Made by a program: the position numbers and the translations under genes. Shown here piece by piece: positions 1 through 6,790 of a stretch of 14,763 nucleotides of DNA. Below the pieces are notes generated by a model. It was not told the DNA's origin. It was given only the letters and a program-made list of their open reading frames with translations, and did not search any database. This DNA is from Cyanobacteria bacterium M_surface_7_m2_037 (GTDB lineage: Bacteria; Cyanobacteriota; Cyanobacteriia; PCC-6307; Cyanobiaceae): positions 1 through 14,763 of the forward strand of contig VGPP01000035.1 in the NCBI GenBank assembly GCA_016882585.1. The letters run 5' to 3'. Each line of letters opens with the position of its first letter. Position 1 is the first letter of the stretch.

Positions 1-1
1 C

Positions 2-1891
2 GGCCTGGCCTCGCGCCTGGGCCTGGCGATCACCGCTGAGCTGCCCGAGAAATCGCGCGGCTTCACCCTCGGGGAAACGCTGGAGTGGCGCTGGGAGTTC
101 ATGATCGGCGGCGTCACCCTCAACCTGAGGGATCTCGAGAAGCTGGCGGCCAAGCGCAGCCCGCTGGTGCAACACAAGGGCGCCTGGATCGAACTGCGGC
201 CCCTCGATCTCAAGAACGCCGAGAAGTTCTGCGCCGCCGAGCCGCCCTTCAGCCTCGACGACGCCCTGCGCATCACCGGCAACGAAGGCGAAACCCTGCA
301 GCGCTTACCGGTGCATGCCTTCACCGCCGGCCCCCGCCTGCAGGCGGTGCTCGAGCAATACCACCAGCAGAAGGCCCCCGATCCCCTGCCGGCGCCCCCC
401 GGCTTCGCTGGCCAGCTACGGCCCTATCAGGAGCGCGGCCTCGGCTGGCTGGCCTTCCTGCACCGCTTCGATCAAGGCGCCTGCCTGGCCGACGACATGG
501 GCCTGGGCAAAACGATTCAGCTGCTTGCCTTCCTGCAACACCTCAAGGCCGAGGAAGAGCTGAAGCGGCCCGTGCTGCTGGTGGCGCCCACCTCGGTGCT
601 CACCAACTGGAAGCGGGAGGCAGCGGCCTTCACACCGGAGCTGGTGGTGAACGAGCACTACGGCCCGCGGCGCCCCAACAGCCCCGACGCGATCAAGAAA
701 GCGCTTAAGGGCCTAGATCTGGTGCTCACCACCTATGGCCTGCTCCAGCGCGACAGCGAACTGCTGGAAGCGATCGACTGGCAGGGCGTGGTGATCGATG
801 AAGCCCAGGCGATCAAAAACCACAACGCCAAGCAATCGATGGCGGCGCGGGATCTGGGCCGCCCCGGCCGGGGCAGCAAGAGCGGCCCCCGCTTCCGCAT
901 CGCCCTCACCGGCACACCGGTGGAAAACCGCGTGAGCGAGCTGTGGGCACTGATGGATTTCCTCAACCCCAAGGTGCTCGGCGATGAGCCCTTCTTCCGC
1001 CAGCGCTACCGGCTGCCGATCGAGCGCTATGGCGACATGTCGTCGCTGCGGGATCTCAAGGGCCGCGTCAGCCCCTTCATCCTGCGGCGCCTGAAAACCG
1101 ACAAATCGATCATTTCCGACCTGCCCGAGAAGGTGGAACTGAGCGAATGGGTGGGCCTCGCCCCCGAGCAGAAGAAGCTCTACAACACAACCGTGGAGGA
1201 GAGCCTCGATGCGATCGCCCGGGCGCCGCTGGGGCAGAAGCACGGCCAGGTGCTGGCGCTACTGACCCGGCTCAAGCAGATCTGCAACCACCCGGCCCTG
1301 GCCCTCAAGCAGGATCCCGATCCCGGCGATGTGGGCTTCTTCAAGGAGTTCGCCGCCCGCAGCGCCAAAGTGCAACGCCTCGAAGAGATCCTCGAAGAGG
1401 TGATCGAAGCGGGCGATCGCGCCTTGCTGTTCACCCAGTTCGCCGAATGGGGCCATCTGCTCAAGGCCCACCTGGAGCAGAAGTGGAAGCAACCGGTGCC
1501 GTTCCTCTACGGCAACACCAGCAAGGCCGAACGCCAGGCGATGGTGGATCGCTTCCAGGAGGATCCCCGCGGCCCGCAGCTGTTCCTGCTGTCGCTCAAG
1601 GCCGGCGGCGTGGGCCTCAACCTCACCCGCGCCAGCCACGTGTTCCACATCGACCGCTGGTGGAACCCGGCCGTGGAAAACCAGGCCACCGACCGCGCCT
1701 ACCGCATCGGCCAGCAAAACCGCGTGATGGTGCACAAGTTCATCACCAGCGGTTCGGTGGAGGAGCGCATCGACCGGATGATCAAGGAGAAATCAAAACT
1801 CGCCGAAGACATCGTGGGCTCCGGCGAAGACTGGCTCGGCGGCATGGACGTAAGCCAGCTCAAGGACCTGGTGACCCTCAGCGAGGACTGA
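2..1891 (+). CDS. SNF2-family DNA helicase/ATPase, C-terminal part (5' end outside window)
   Basis: The reading frame is open from base 2, so the start and the N-terminal part lie upstream. The visible 629 or so residues begin in a region resembling the SNF2-associated domain of bacterial helicases. They then contain a full two-lobe SNF2 ATPase. Motif I (DDMGLGKT) is encoded near 488-514 and motif II (DEAQ) at 797-808. Motif III (LTGTPVENR), FILRRLKTD, LLFTQFAEWG, the GGVGLNL motif V and the DRAYRIGQ motif VI follow in order. Such proteins use ATP to translocate on double-stranded DNA and remodel protein-DNA complexes; the substrate of the bacterial members is poorly known. The stop is 4 bases before the next ATG. 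A SWIM zinc-finger gene, the usual partner of this helicase type (compare ywqA/ywqB in Bacillus), lies two genes downstream, which suggests a shared DNA-linked role. Family assignment is certain; biological role is not. Confidence 0.95.
   Translation, partial: GLASRLGLAITAELPEKSRGFTLGETLEWRWEFMIGGVTLNLRDLEKLAAKRSPLVQHKGAWIELRPLDLKNAEKFCAAEPPFSLDDALRITGNEGETLQRLPVHAFTAGPRLQAVLEQYHQQKAPDPLPAPPGFAGQLRPYQERGLGWLAFLHRFDQGACLADDMGLGKTIQLLAFLQHLKAEEELKRPVLLVAPTSVLTNWKREAAAFTPELVVNEHYGPRRPNSPDAIKKALKGLDLVLTTYGLLQRDSELLEAIDWQGVVIDEAQAIKNHNAKQSMAARDLGRPGRGSKSGPRFRIALTGTPVENRVSELWALMDFLNPKVLGDEPFFRQRYRLPIERYGDMSSLRDLKGRVSPFILRRLKTDKSIISDLPEKVELSEWVGLAPEQKKLYNTTVEESLDAIARAPLGQKHGQVLALLTRLKQICNHPALALKQDPDPGDVGFFKEFAARSAKVQRLEEILEEVIEAGDRALLFTQFAEWGHLLKAHLEQKWKQPVPFLYGNTSKAERQAMVDRFQEDPRGPQLFLLSLKAGGVGLNLTRASHVFHIDRWWNPAVENQATDRAYRIGQQNRVMVHKFITSGSVEERIDRMIKEKSKLAEDIVGSGEDWLGGMDVSQLKDLVTLSED
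1211..1218. repeat. HIP1 palindrome GCGATCGC
   Basis: Exact copy of the highly iterated cyanobacterial octamer, inside the helicase gene. Its function is unknown; it is abundant in many freshwater cyanobacteria. Confidence 0.7.
1413..1420. repeat. HIP1 palindrome GCGATCGC
   Basis: Second exact copy inside the helicase gene, about 200 bases from the first, in the context GGGCGATCGCGCC. Confidence 0.7.
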
Positions 1892-1895
1892 CGCG

Positions 1896-2420
1896 ATGCC
1901 AAGCTCCGCGCCACCCTGCAACGAGGCACTCCCGGCCGCCAGCCGCAGCCCCGAACGCTGGCTGCAGCGTTTCGCCAACTTCGAGAAGGTGTTGAGCCGG
2001 CTGGAAGGCCACCTGCAGGCCCGAGCGGATTTCCGCGATCCCGATCTGCTGGCCGGGCTGGTGCTGCGCCACTACGCCTTCTGCTTCGAACTCGCCTGGA
2101 AGAGCCTGCGTGATCTGCTGGCCTGGAATGGCATCGACGCCAAACTGCCGCGGCAGGTGATCAAGCAGGCCTTCGCCACTGGCGTGATCAGCAACGGCCA
2201 GCTCTGGATCGACATGCTGGAAGACCGGCCCCAGTTCACCGCCGACGGCGACATTGAGGGTGACGACGGCAGCGACGACGCTCGCGCCCAGCTGGCCGAG
2301 GCCGCCAGGGTCGTGGCGGAGGGTTACCTGGAGGAGCTGCAGGCTTTCCGCGACAACCTGGCGTCCCGCCGCGAGGAAGAGCTGCAAGAACAGAACACCA
2401 GACTGGAGCTGGTGCCATGA
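1896..2420 (+). CDS. HI0074-type HEPN protein (nucleotidyltransferase substrate-binding family), degenerate active site
   Basis: This 174-residue helical protein matches the HI0074 family. It shows the N-terminal pattern RWLQRFANFEKVLSRL (21-36), the central LRHYAFCFELAWKSLRDLL (57-75, compare the family's RFEYTFELAWK) and LWIDMLEDR (103-111). In family toxins the last arginine opens an RNxxxHxY motif, the RX4-6H ribonuclease site whose Tyr is AMPylated by the partner MNT. Here the corresponding stretch is RPQFTADGD (111-119), with no His or Tyr and with Pro in place of Asn. The frame continues normally into a helix ending the domain, so this looks like point substitution, not frameshift. The start is 4 bases after the helicase stop, and the stop overlaps the MNT start (ATGA). 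RNase activity is therefore doubtful; a structural or MNT-binding role is possible. Some annotators call the family 'nucleotidyltransferase substrate binding protein'. Confidence 0.87.
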   Translation: MPSSAPPCNEALPAASRSPERWLQRFANFEKVLSRLEGHLQARADFRDPDLLAGLVLRHYAFCFELAWKSLRDLLAWNGIDAKLPRQVIKQAFATGVISNGQLWIDMLEDRPQFTADGDIEGDDGSDDARAQLAEAARVVAEGYLEELQAFRDNLASRREEELQEQNTRLELVP

Positions 2421-2842
2421 GTTCCACGATCAGGAGCGAGGCGCCGGCCGGCCAAGCCCAACAGGCCATCGCGAGCACTATCCGGAATTCCGTACAGACC
2501 GAGCAGAACTCAGGACAGTGCGACAACAGCGTCCACCCAACCCCGAATCACGGCCTGCCCCGGCGCACCGTTAACGCAATCCGCCTGTGCCTGCAGCAGT
2601 TTCCCCAGCTGCACTGGGTGAAGCTTTACGGCTCACGGGCGATGGGCTGTCACTGGCGCGGCTCCGATATCGATCTGGCGTTCAGCGCCGATGAGAATTG
2701 CAGCGCAGCCCTGCATGAGGCCCTCGATCAGCTGCCCACTCCCTATCTGTTCGACGTAACCCACTGGGAATCCCACCGCCACAGCGGTCTGCGGGAGCAC
2801 ATCGAACGCGTCGGCATCCCCTTCCCCGACCCCCAACCATGA
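2417..2842 (+). CDS. HI0073-type minimal nucleotidyltransferase (MNT antitoxin-like)
   Basis: This protein has 141 residues. The polymerase-beta-type fold is shown by an exact GSx10DxD signature: GSRAMG at 72-77, then SDIDL with Asp84 and Asp86. A third acidic residue, Asp113, lies in YLFDVTHW. The C-terminal LREHIERVG (126-134) resembles the end of HI0073. In characterised HEPN/MNT pairs this enzyme transfers AMP from ATP to a Tyr in the HEPN toxin and so silences it. All catalytic positions are present here, although the usual target Tyr is missing from the neighbouring HEPN protein. The ATG overlaps the upstream stop (ATGA), and the stop overlaps the SWIM gene start in the same way, so translation is probably coupled. 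The first 45 or so residues are a polar Gln/Ser/Asn/Thr-rich extension absent from the compact family members. No other in-frame ATG precedes the domain. Confidence 0.88.
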   Translation: MSSTIRSEAPAGQAQQAIASTIRNSVQTEQNSGQCDNSVHPTPNHGLPRRTVNAIRLCLQQFPQLHWVKLYGSRAMGCHWRGSDIDLAFSADENCSAALHEALDQLPTPYLFDVTHWESHRHSGLREHIERVGIPFPDPQP

Positions 2843-3768
2843 CCATCACCCCCAACGGCATCACCACCCAGCTGGGCGATCAGGGCCTGGGCCAGCAGCC
2901 CTGGTGGGTAGAGCAGTGGATGGAGCTGATCAACGGCTATCGCTTCAAGAAACGGCTCGAACGCGCCTGGGAGTACGCCCGCAGCGGCAACGTGCTCTCA
3001 ATCCGCTTTGAGGGGCGCCGCGTTCATGCACGCGTGCAGGGCAGCGGCGAAGACCCCTACAAGGTGAAGCTCTGGCTCGATGTGCTCAGCGATGACGACT
3101 GGGGCTACGTGCTCGAGGCCCTCGGCCAGAAGGCCCGTTGGTCGGCCCAGCTGCTGGCGGGTGTGATGCCGCAGGACATCGAGCGCGCCTTCGCCGCCAG
3201 CGGCCGGCGCCTGTTCCCGTTCAAGTTGCAGGAGGTGCGCAGCGAATGCACCTGCCCCGACAAGATCAACCCCTGCAAGCACGTGAGCGCCGTCTACTAC
3301 CTGATGGGCGAGCGCTTCAGCGAAGACCCCTTCGTGCTCTTCCAGCTGCGGGGCCGTACCCGCGCCCAGTTACTCAGCGATCTGGCGGTGAAACGGCGGG
3401 CGCTGCTGGCGAAGAAAGCCAAAGAAGCGAAAGAGGCGGCTCCAGCCGATGCGCCCCCGAAGCCAGCCGCCGATGGCTCCCTCAATCCCGCCCCCGCAGC
3501 CATCCGCGATCCCAACCGCTGGTGGACCTACGGCGCCGCCCTCGATCCGGGTCTCGTGGTGATCACCCCAGCGATGGAAGGTGACACCGGCCTGGATGAA
3601 GCCGGCCCGCTGCCATTGGCCGAGGACGGCCGCTTCCCGGAGGCCGGCAAGCTGTTTGTGGACCAGCTCAAGGCCCATGGGGCCGCCTGCGGCGCCCAGG
3701 CGATGGCCACCGCCATGGCCGCCGGCAGCAACAACGGCGAAACGGAAACGGCCCAGGCATCGAGCTAA
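2839..3768 (+). CDS. SWIM zinc-finger protein
   Basis: This 309-residue protein carries a SWIM zinc finger with the CxCx6CxH arrangement: Cys137, Cys139, Cys146 and His148 in CTCPDKINPCKH. A charged, Trp-rich N-terminal part (22-100) contains GYRFKKRLERAWEYARSG. After the finger comes a conserved helical stretch (150-190), a Lys/Ala/Pro-rich linker (195-225) and a less conserved tail. SWIM domains bind DNA or proteins, and bacterial members are found next to SNF2 helicases, as here. It is therefore likely a partner or targeting subunit of the helicase encoded at the left edge. The start overlaps the MNT stop by 4 bases, and the next gene starts 4 bases after the stop, so all five genes are probably on one transcript. 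No catalytic residues are recognised. Confidence 0.92.
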   Translation: MTITPNGITTQLGDQGLGQQPWWVEQWMELINGYRFKKRLERAWEYARSGNVLSIRFEGRRVHARVQGSGEDPYKVKLWLDVLSDDDWGYVLEALGQKARWSAQLLAGVMPQDIERAFAASGRRLFPFKLQEVRSECTCPDKINPCKHVSAVYYLMGERFSEDPFVLFQLRGRTRAQLLSDLAVKRRALLAKKAKEAKEAAPADAPPKPAADGSLNPAPAAIRDPNRWWTYGAALDPGLVVITPAMEGDTGLDEAGPLPLAEDGRFPEAGKLFVDQLKAHGAACGAQAMATAMAAGSNNGETETAQASS

Positions 3769-3772
3769 AGCC

Positions 3773-4294
3773 ATGGGCGCCTTGATCGCCGGTTCACGCC
3801 GCAGACGCCTGCGGCGCCTCGCGGTTCAACAGGCAGCCGCTGTTTGGCTCACCCCGGCCAAGCAAGCTCTGGCTGCATGCATCGTGCGCTCCTTTGATCA
3901 GGCCTTCGAGCGGCCACTGCTGCCGCGGGGCAACGCTGAGCACCTGCCCCAGGAACTGTTCGCAAGCGACACCGTGGTGCTCGCCCACGACGGCAGCGCC
4001 GACCCGTGCCTGATCTACGCCAACGCCGCGGCGCTTCAGCTCTGGGAGCGCCCCTGGGCCGAAATGATCGGCATGCCCTCGCGGCTCACTGCCGAACCAC
4101 AGGAACGCGAAGGGCGTGCCCGGATGCTCGCGACTGCGCTGCAACAACACGCCAGCGAGGGCTACAGCGGCGTGCGCATCAGCAAGAGTGGTCGCCGCTT
4201 CCAAATCCACAACGCCCGCCTGTGGACCCTCTGGGGCCCGGGCGATCAAGCCTGCGGCCAGGCGGCAGCCTTCAGCAGCTGGTGGTGGCTCTAG
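3773..4294 (+). CDS. MEKHLA-domain protein
   Basis: The ATG at 3773, 4 bases after the SWIM stop, gives 173 residues. An upstream extension of the frame would overlap the SWIM gene heavily and looks like non-coding shadow. Residues 1-50 are basic and helical (SRRRRLRRLAVQQ). Residues 55-173 form a MEKHLA domain: ELFASDTVVLAHDG, LIYANAAALQLWE, MPSRLTAEP, YSGVRISKSGRRFQI, NARLWTLWG and a final FSSWWWL. MEKHLA domains are PAS-related sensory or ligand-binding folds found alone in cyanobacteria and at the C-terminus of plant HD-ZIP III regulators. No signalling output domain is attached here, so a small-molecule or redox-sensing role is only inference. It may be co-transcribed with the helicase/SWIM genes. 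The frame ends in TAG inside a short inverted repeat. Confidence 0.88.
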   Translation: MGALIAGSRRRRLRRLAVQQAAAVWLTPAKQALAACIVRSFDQAFERPLLPRGNAEHLPQELFASDTVVLAHDGSADPCLIYANAAALQLWERPWAEMIGMPSRLTAEPQEREGRARMLATALQQHASEGYSGVRISKSGRRFQIHNARLWTLWGPGDQACGQAAAFSSWWWL

Positions 4295-4310
4295 AGCCCG
4301 ATTCGGCTCT
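4293..4310 (+). terminator. Possible weak terminator hairpin after the helicase operon
   Basis: AGAGCC and GGCTCT form a perfect 6-bp stem around a 6-base loop, beginning in the MEKHLA stop codon. No run of T follows (TTACG), so factor-independent termination is not well supported. It is the only hairpin seen before the hsp20 upstream region. Confidence 0.3.
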
Positions 4311-4322
4311 TACGAAAACCCT

Positions 4323-4355
4323 GGTGTAGCAACCGAACTGGAGGTGTAACGACCG
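4323..4355 (+). promoter_or_regulatory. Tandem direct repeat upstream of hsp20, possible regulator site
   Basis: GGTGTAGCAACCG (4323-4335) and GGTGTAACGACCG (4343-4355) agree at 11 of 13 positions and are spaced 20 bases start to start, close to two helical turns. They lie about 100-135 bases before the hsp20 start in a non-coding gap. This geometry fits cooperative binding of a regulator on one face of the DNA. No known box such as CIRCE is recognised; function is inference. Confidence 0.35.
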
Positions 4356-4416
4356 TACGGAGCGGATCGGTTCTCACGCTTCTAGTGATCAAGTAAACCG
4401 AGCACATTGGCGTTGC

Positions 4417-4428
4417 GGGTGATCACCC
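4417..4428 (+). promoter_or_regulatory. Palindrome GGGTGATCACCC upstream of hsp20
   Basis: A perfect 12-bp palindrome lies 28 bases before the hsp20 start. Within a GC-rich context it can also fold as an RNA stem (GCGGG 4415-4419 with CCCGC 4427-4431). It could be an operator or a leader hairpin; nothing in the sequence decides between them. Confidence 0.3.
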
Positions 4429-4443
4429 CGCACCCGCACATTT

Positions 4444-4448
4444 AGGAG
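4444..4448 (+). promoter_or_regulatory. Ribosome binding site of hsp20
   Basis: AGGAG lies 8 bases before the ATG at 4457. It is the clearest Shine-Dalgarno sequence in the window, where most starts have none or are coupled to an upstream stop. It fixes the start of hsp20 and suggests strong translation. Confidence 0.7.
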
Positions 4449-4456
4449 CTATCGCC

Positions 4457-4906
4457 ATGCTCACCCTTCGTCAATCTGCCTTTGATCGCGCCGGTTTCGA
4501 TCGCATTGAATCCGATCTGTTCAAGCGCCTCGAGCAGCAACTTCACAGCGCCGAGCGCGTTCCAGCCGCAGAAGTTCGTGAAACCGAAACCGGCTACAGC
4601 ATCAGCCTGGAGCTCCCCGGCGTCGCCCGCGACTCCATTGATGTGAAAGCCACGGATCGCAACCTGGTGATCAGCGCCGAGCGCCGAGCAGCGCACCCCA
4701 GCGAGGCTGCGGCCAGCGATTCCGAACAACCGCAGGCCGCCCCGCTGCTGAGCGAATTCCGCTACGGCACCTGGAGCCGCAGCTTCCGCTTCCCTGGCGG
4801 CATCGACCGTGAGGCCGTGCAGGCCATCTATCGCGATGGTCTACTCACGGTGAGCGTGCCCAAGGCCCAGACGCTCACCAGCGTGAGCGTGAAAGTGGAG
4901 GGCTGA
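4457..4906 (+). CDS. Small heat-shock protein, Hsp20/alpha-crystallin family
   Basis: This 149-residue protein is an ATP-independent chaperone of the sHsp class, which assembles into oligomers that hold unfolding proteins. The alpha-crystallin domain spans about residues 36-137. It has the hydrophobic ELPGV element (52-56), the strand pair NLVISAER (69-76) and the signature AIYRDGLLTVSVP (123-135), equivalent to the A-x-x-x-n-G-v-L motif. The C-terminus SVSVKVEG offers an IxI-like V-x-V anchor. The N-terminal arm is short (about 35 residues) and the beta5-beta6 loop (77-97) is Ala/Ser/Pro-rich. The gene appears monocistronic: a 162-base upstream gap with repeats and a good ribosome site precedes it, and a strong hairpin terminator follows at 4958-4986. 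In cyanobacteria such proteins act in the cytosol and at thylakoid membranes during heat and light stress. Confidence 0.95.
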   Translation: MLTLRQSAFDRAGFDRIESDLFKRLEQQLHSAERVPAAEVRETETGYSISLELPGVARDSIDVKATDRNLVISAERRAAHPSEAAASDSEQPQAAPLLSEFRYGTWSRSFRFPGGIDREAVQAIYRDGLLTVSVPKAQTLTSVSVKVEG

Positions 4907-4957
4907 AGCCAGCGGCTCCAAGCCGCCCACCACGACCACACCAACGAGACGGGATCG

Positions 4958-4986
4958 AGCCCTGGCCTCACAGCCGGGGCTTTTTT
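4958..4986 (+). terminator. Factor-independent terminator after hsp20
   Basis: A 9-bp stem (AGCCCTGGC, 4958-4966, with GCCGGGGCT, 4973-4981, one G-T pair) closes a 6-base loop (CTCACA). It is followed directly by six T (4981-4986). It lies 52 bases after the hsp20 stop and separates hsp20 from the flv operon. Confidence 0.85.
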
Positions 4987-5014
4987 GTGAGCCCCTGGGC
5001 CCAGTCGGCTTACC

Positions 5015-5020
5015 TACAGT
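5015..5020 (+). promoter_or_regulatory. Possible -10 element of the flv3-flv1 operon
   Basis: TACAGT fits the cyanobacterial TAnnnT -10 pattern and lies 25 bases before the flv3 ATG, just after the hsp20 terminator. No convincing -35 box is visible, so this is weak support only. Confidence 0.25.
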
Positions 5021-5044
5021 TGCCCCCAATCGCGAGCGGATCCC

Positions 5045-6790
5045 ATGGCTGCAACGGCTGCCGTTACCAGCGCACCTCGCCTGAGTGTGCAGTGCGAAGG
5101 GATTGCCGCCGACACCACCACGATCCGCTCGCTCGACTGGGACCGCAGCCGTTTCGATATCGAGTTCGGCCTACGCAACGGCACCACCTACAACAGCTTC
5201 CTGGTGGGAGGTGAGCGCACCGCCTTGATCGACACCAGCCATCTCAAGTTCGAAAGCACCTGGCTGCCGCTGCTGCAGGAGCAGATCGACCCCAAGGCGA
5301 TCGATCACCTGATCGTGAGCCACACCGAACCGGATCATTCCGGCCTGATCGGCCACCTGATCGATCTCAACCCGGAGATTGAAATTGTGGGATCCAAGGT
5401 GGCGATCCAGTTCCTGGAAAATCAGGTGCACCGCCCCTTCAAGAGCAGGGCGGTGAAGAGCGGCGAGGAGCTGGATCTGGGCACCAACCCGGAGAGCGGC
5501 GTGCAACACCGCTTCGAGTTCCTCAGCGCTCCCAACCTGCACTGGCCCGACACGATCTTCTCGTTCGACCACGGCACCGGCGTCCTTTACACCTGCGACG
5601 CCTTCGGCCTGCACTACTGCTCCGATGACGTGTTCGATGTGGATCCCGGCGCCATCGCTCCGGACTTCCGCTTCTATTACGACTGCCTGATGGGCCCCAA
5701 CGCGCGCAGCGTGCTCCAGGCGATGAAGCGCATGGACGCGCTGCCGGCGATCAACACCGTGGCGGTGGGCCATGGGCCGCTGCTGCGCGAACATCTGAGC
5801 CTCTGGCTCTCCGACTACCGCGAGTGGAGTGAAGGCCGAAGCAAAGGCGAGGCCTACGCCGCCGTTTGCTACGTGAGCCAATACGGCTTCTGCGATCGCC
5901 TCAGCCAGGCCATCGCCCGCGGCATCGGCAAGGCGGAGGCCCAGGTGCAGCTGGTGGACCTGCGCGCCACCGATGCCCAGGAACTGAGCGCCCTGATCGG
6001 AGAAGCCAGCGCCGTGGTGGTGCCCACCTGGCCCGCCAACCCCGATGCCGACTTGCAGGCATCAATCGGCACCCTGCTGGCAGCGTTGCAACCCAAGCAG
6101 TGGGTGGCCATTTACGACGCCTACGGCGGCAACGACGAACCGATCGACACTGTGGCCTCCCAGCTGCGGGGCCTGGGCCAGAAGGAAGCGTTTGAACCGC
6201 TGCGCATCCGTCAGGTGCCCGATGGCAACGACTACCAGCGCTGCGAAGAAGCCGGCACCGACCTGGGCCAACTGCTCACCCGCGCCAAGACGATCGCCGC
6301 GATGAAGTCGCTCGATGGCGACCTCGACAAAGCACTGGGCCGTCTCTCCGGCGGGCTCTACGTGGTGACGGCCCGGCAGGAGGAGCGCGCCTCGGCCATG
6401 GTGGCCAGCTGGGTAAGCCAGGCCAGCTTCGAACCGCCCGGCCTCACGGTGGCGGTGGCCAAAGACCGCGCCATCGAAGCGCTGATGCAGGTGGGTGATC
6501 GCTTTGTGCTCAACGTCCTGCGGGACGACAACCACCAGGGCCTACTGCGCCATTTCCTCAAGCGCTTCCCGCCCGGTGCCGATCGCTTCGCCGGTGTGAA
6601 CACCCTCGAGGGCGTGGCAGCAGGCGGTCCGGTGCTGGGCGATGCCCTCGCCTACCTCGGCTGCCGCGTGCTGCAGCGCATGGAAGGGCCCGATCACTGG
6701 ATCATCTACGCCGAGGTGGAGCAGGGCAACGTGGCCGACACCCAAGCCAGCACTGCGGTGCATCACCGCAAAGTGGGGAACCACTACTGA
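5045..6790 (+). CDS. flv3: Flavodiiron protein Flv3 (canonical di-iron site)
   Basis: This is a 581-residue, three-domain cyanobacterial flavodiiron protein. A metallo-beta-lactamase-like di-iron domain (about 1-265) carries the full ligand set: His93, Glu95, Asp97 and His98 in SHTEPDHSG, His166 in NLHWPD, Asp185 in TCDAFGLHYC and His243 in GHGP. A flavodoxin-like FMN domain (about 270-415) and a flavin-reductase domain (about 440-581, GGLYVVTA, ASWVSQASF) follow. The C-terminus VHHRKVGNHY and the overall sequence match Flv3 (sll0550 type). Flv3 works with Flv1 to pass electrons from photosystem I acceptors to O2, giving water and protecting PSI under fluctuating light. The stop overlaps the flv1 start by one base (TGATG), so translation is coupled. 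The ATG chosen gives the family's usual length; no strong ribosome site is seen. Confidence 0.95.
   Translation: MAATAAVTSAPRLSVQCEGIAADTTTIRSLDWDRSRFDIEFGLRNGTTYNSFLVGGERTALIDTSHLKFESTWLPLLQEQIDPKAIDHLIVSHTEPDHSGLIGHLIDLNPEIEIVGSKVAIQFLENQVHRPFKSRAVKSGEELDLGTNPESGVQHRFEFLSAPNLHWPDTIFSFDHGTGVLYTCDAFGLHYCSDDVFDVDPGAIAPDFRFYYDCLMGPNARSVLQAMKRMDALPAINTVAVGHGPLLREHLSLWLSDYREWSEGRSKGEAYAAVCYVSQYGFCDRLSQAIARGIGKAEAQVQLVDLRATDAQELSALIGEASAVVVPTWPANPDADLQASIGTLLAALQPKQWVAIYDAYGGNDEPIDTVASQLRGLGQKEAFEPLRIRQVPDGNDYQRCEEAGTDLGQLLTRAKTIAAMKSLDGDLDKALGRLSGGLYVVTARQEERASAMVASWVSQASFEPPGLTVAVAKDRAIEALMQVGDRFVLNVLRDDNHQGLLRHFLKRFPPGADRFAGVNTLEGVAAGGPVLGDALAYLGCRVLQRMEGPDHWIIYAEVEQGNVADTQASTAVHHRKVGNHY
5892..5899. 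repeat. HIP1 palindrome GCGATCGC
   Basis: Exact copy inside flv3, near the start of the flavodoxin-like domain. Confidence 0.7.

Noticed and set aside
3581..3772. N-terminal extension of the MEKHLA frame
   Set aside because: It overlaps the SWIM gene by almost 190 bases and gives Pro/Arg/Trp-rich sequence typical of an out-of-frame reading. The ATG at 3773 gives a normal protein.
4401..4460. RNA thermometer in the hsp20 leader
   Set aside because: Cyanobacterial hsp17 is known to have one, but I found no upstream stretch complementary to the AGGAG ribosome site. Only a short GGCG/CGCC pairing and an unrelated GC hairpin are present.
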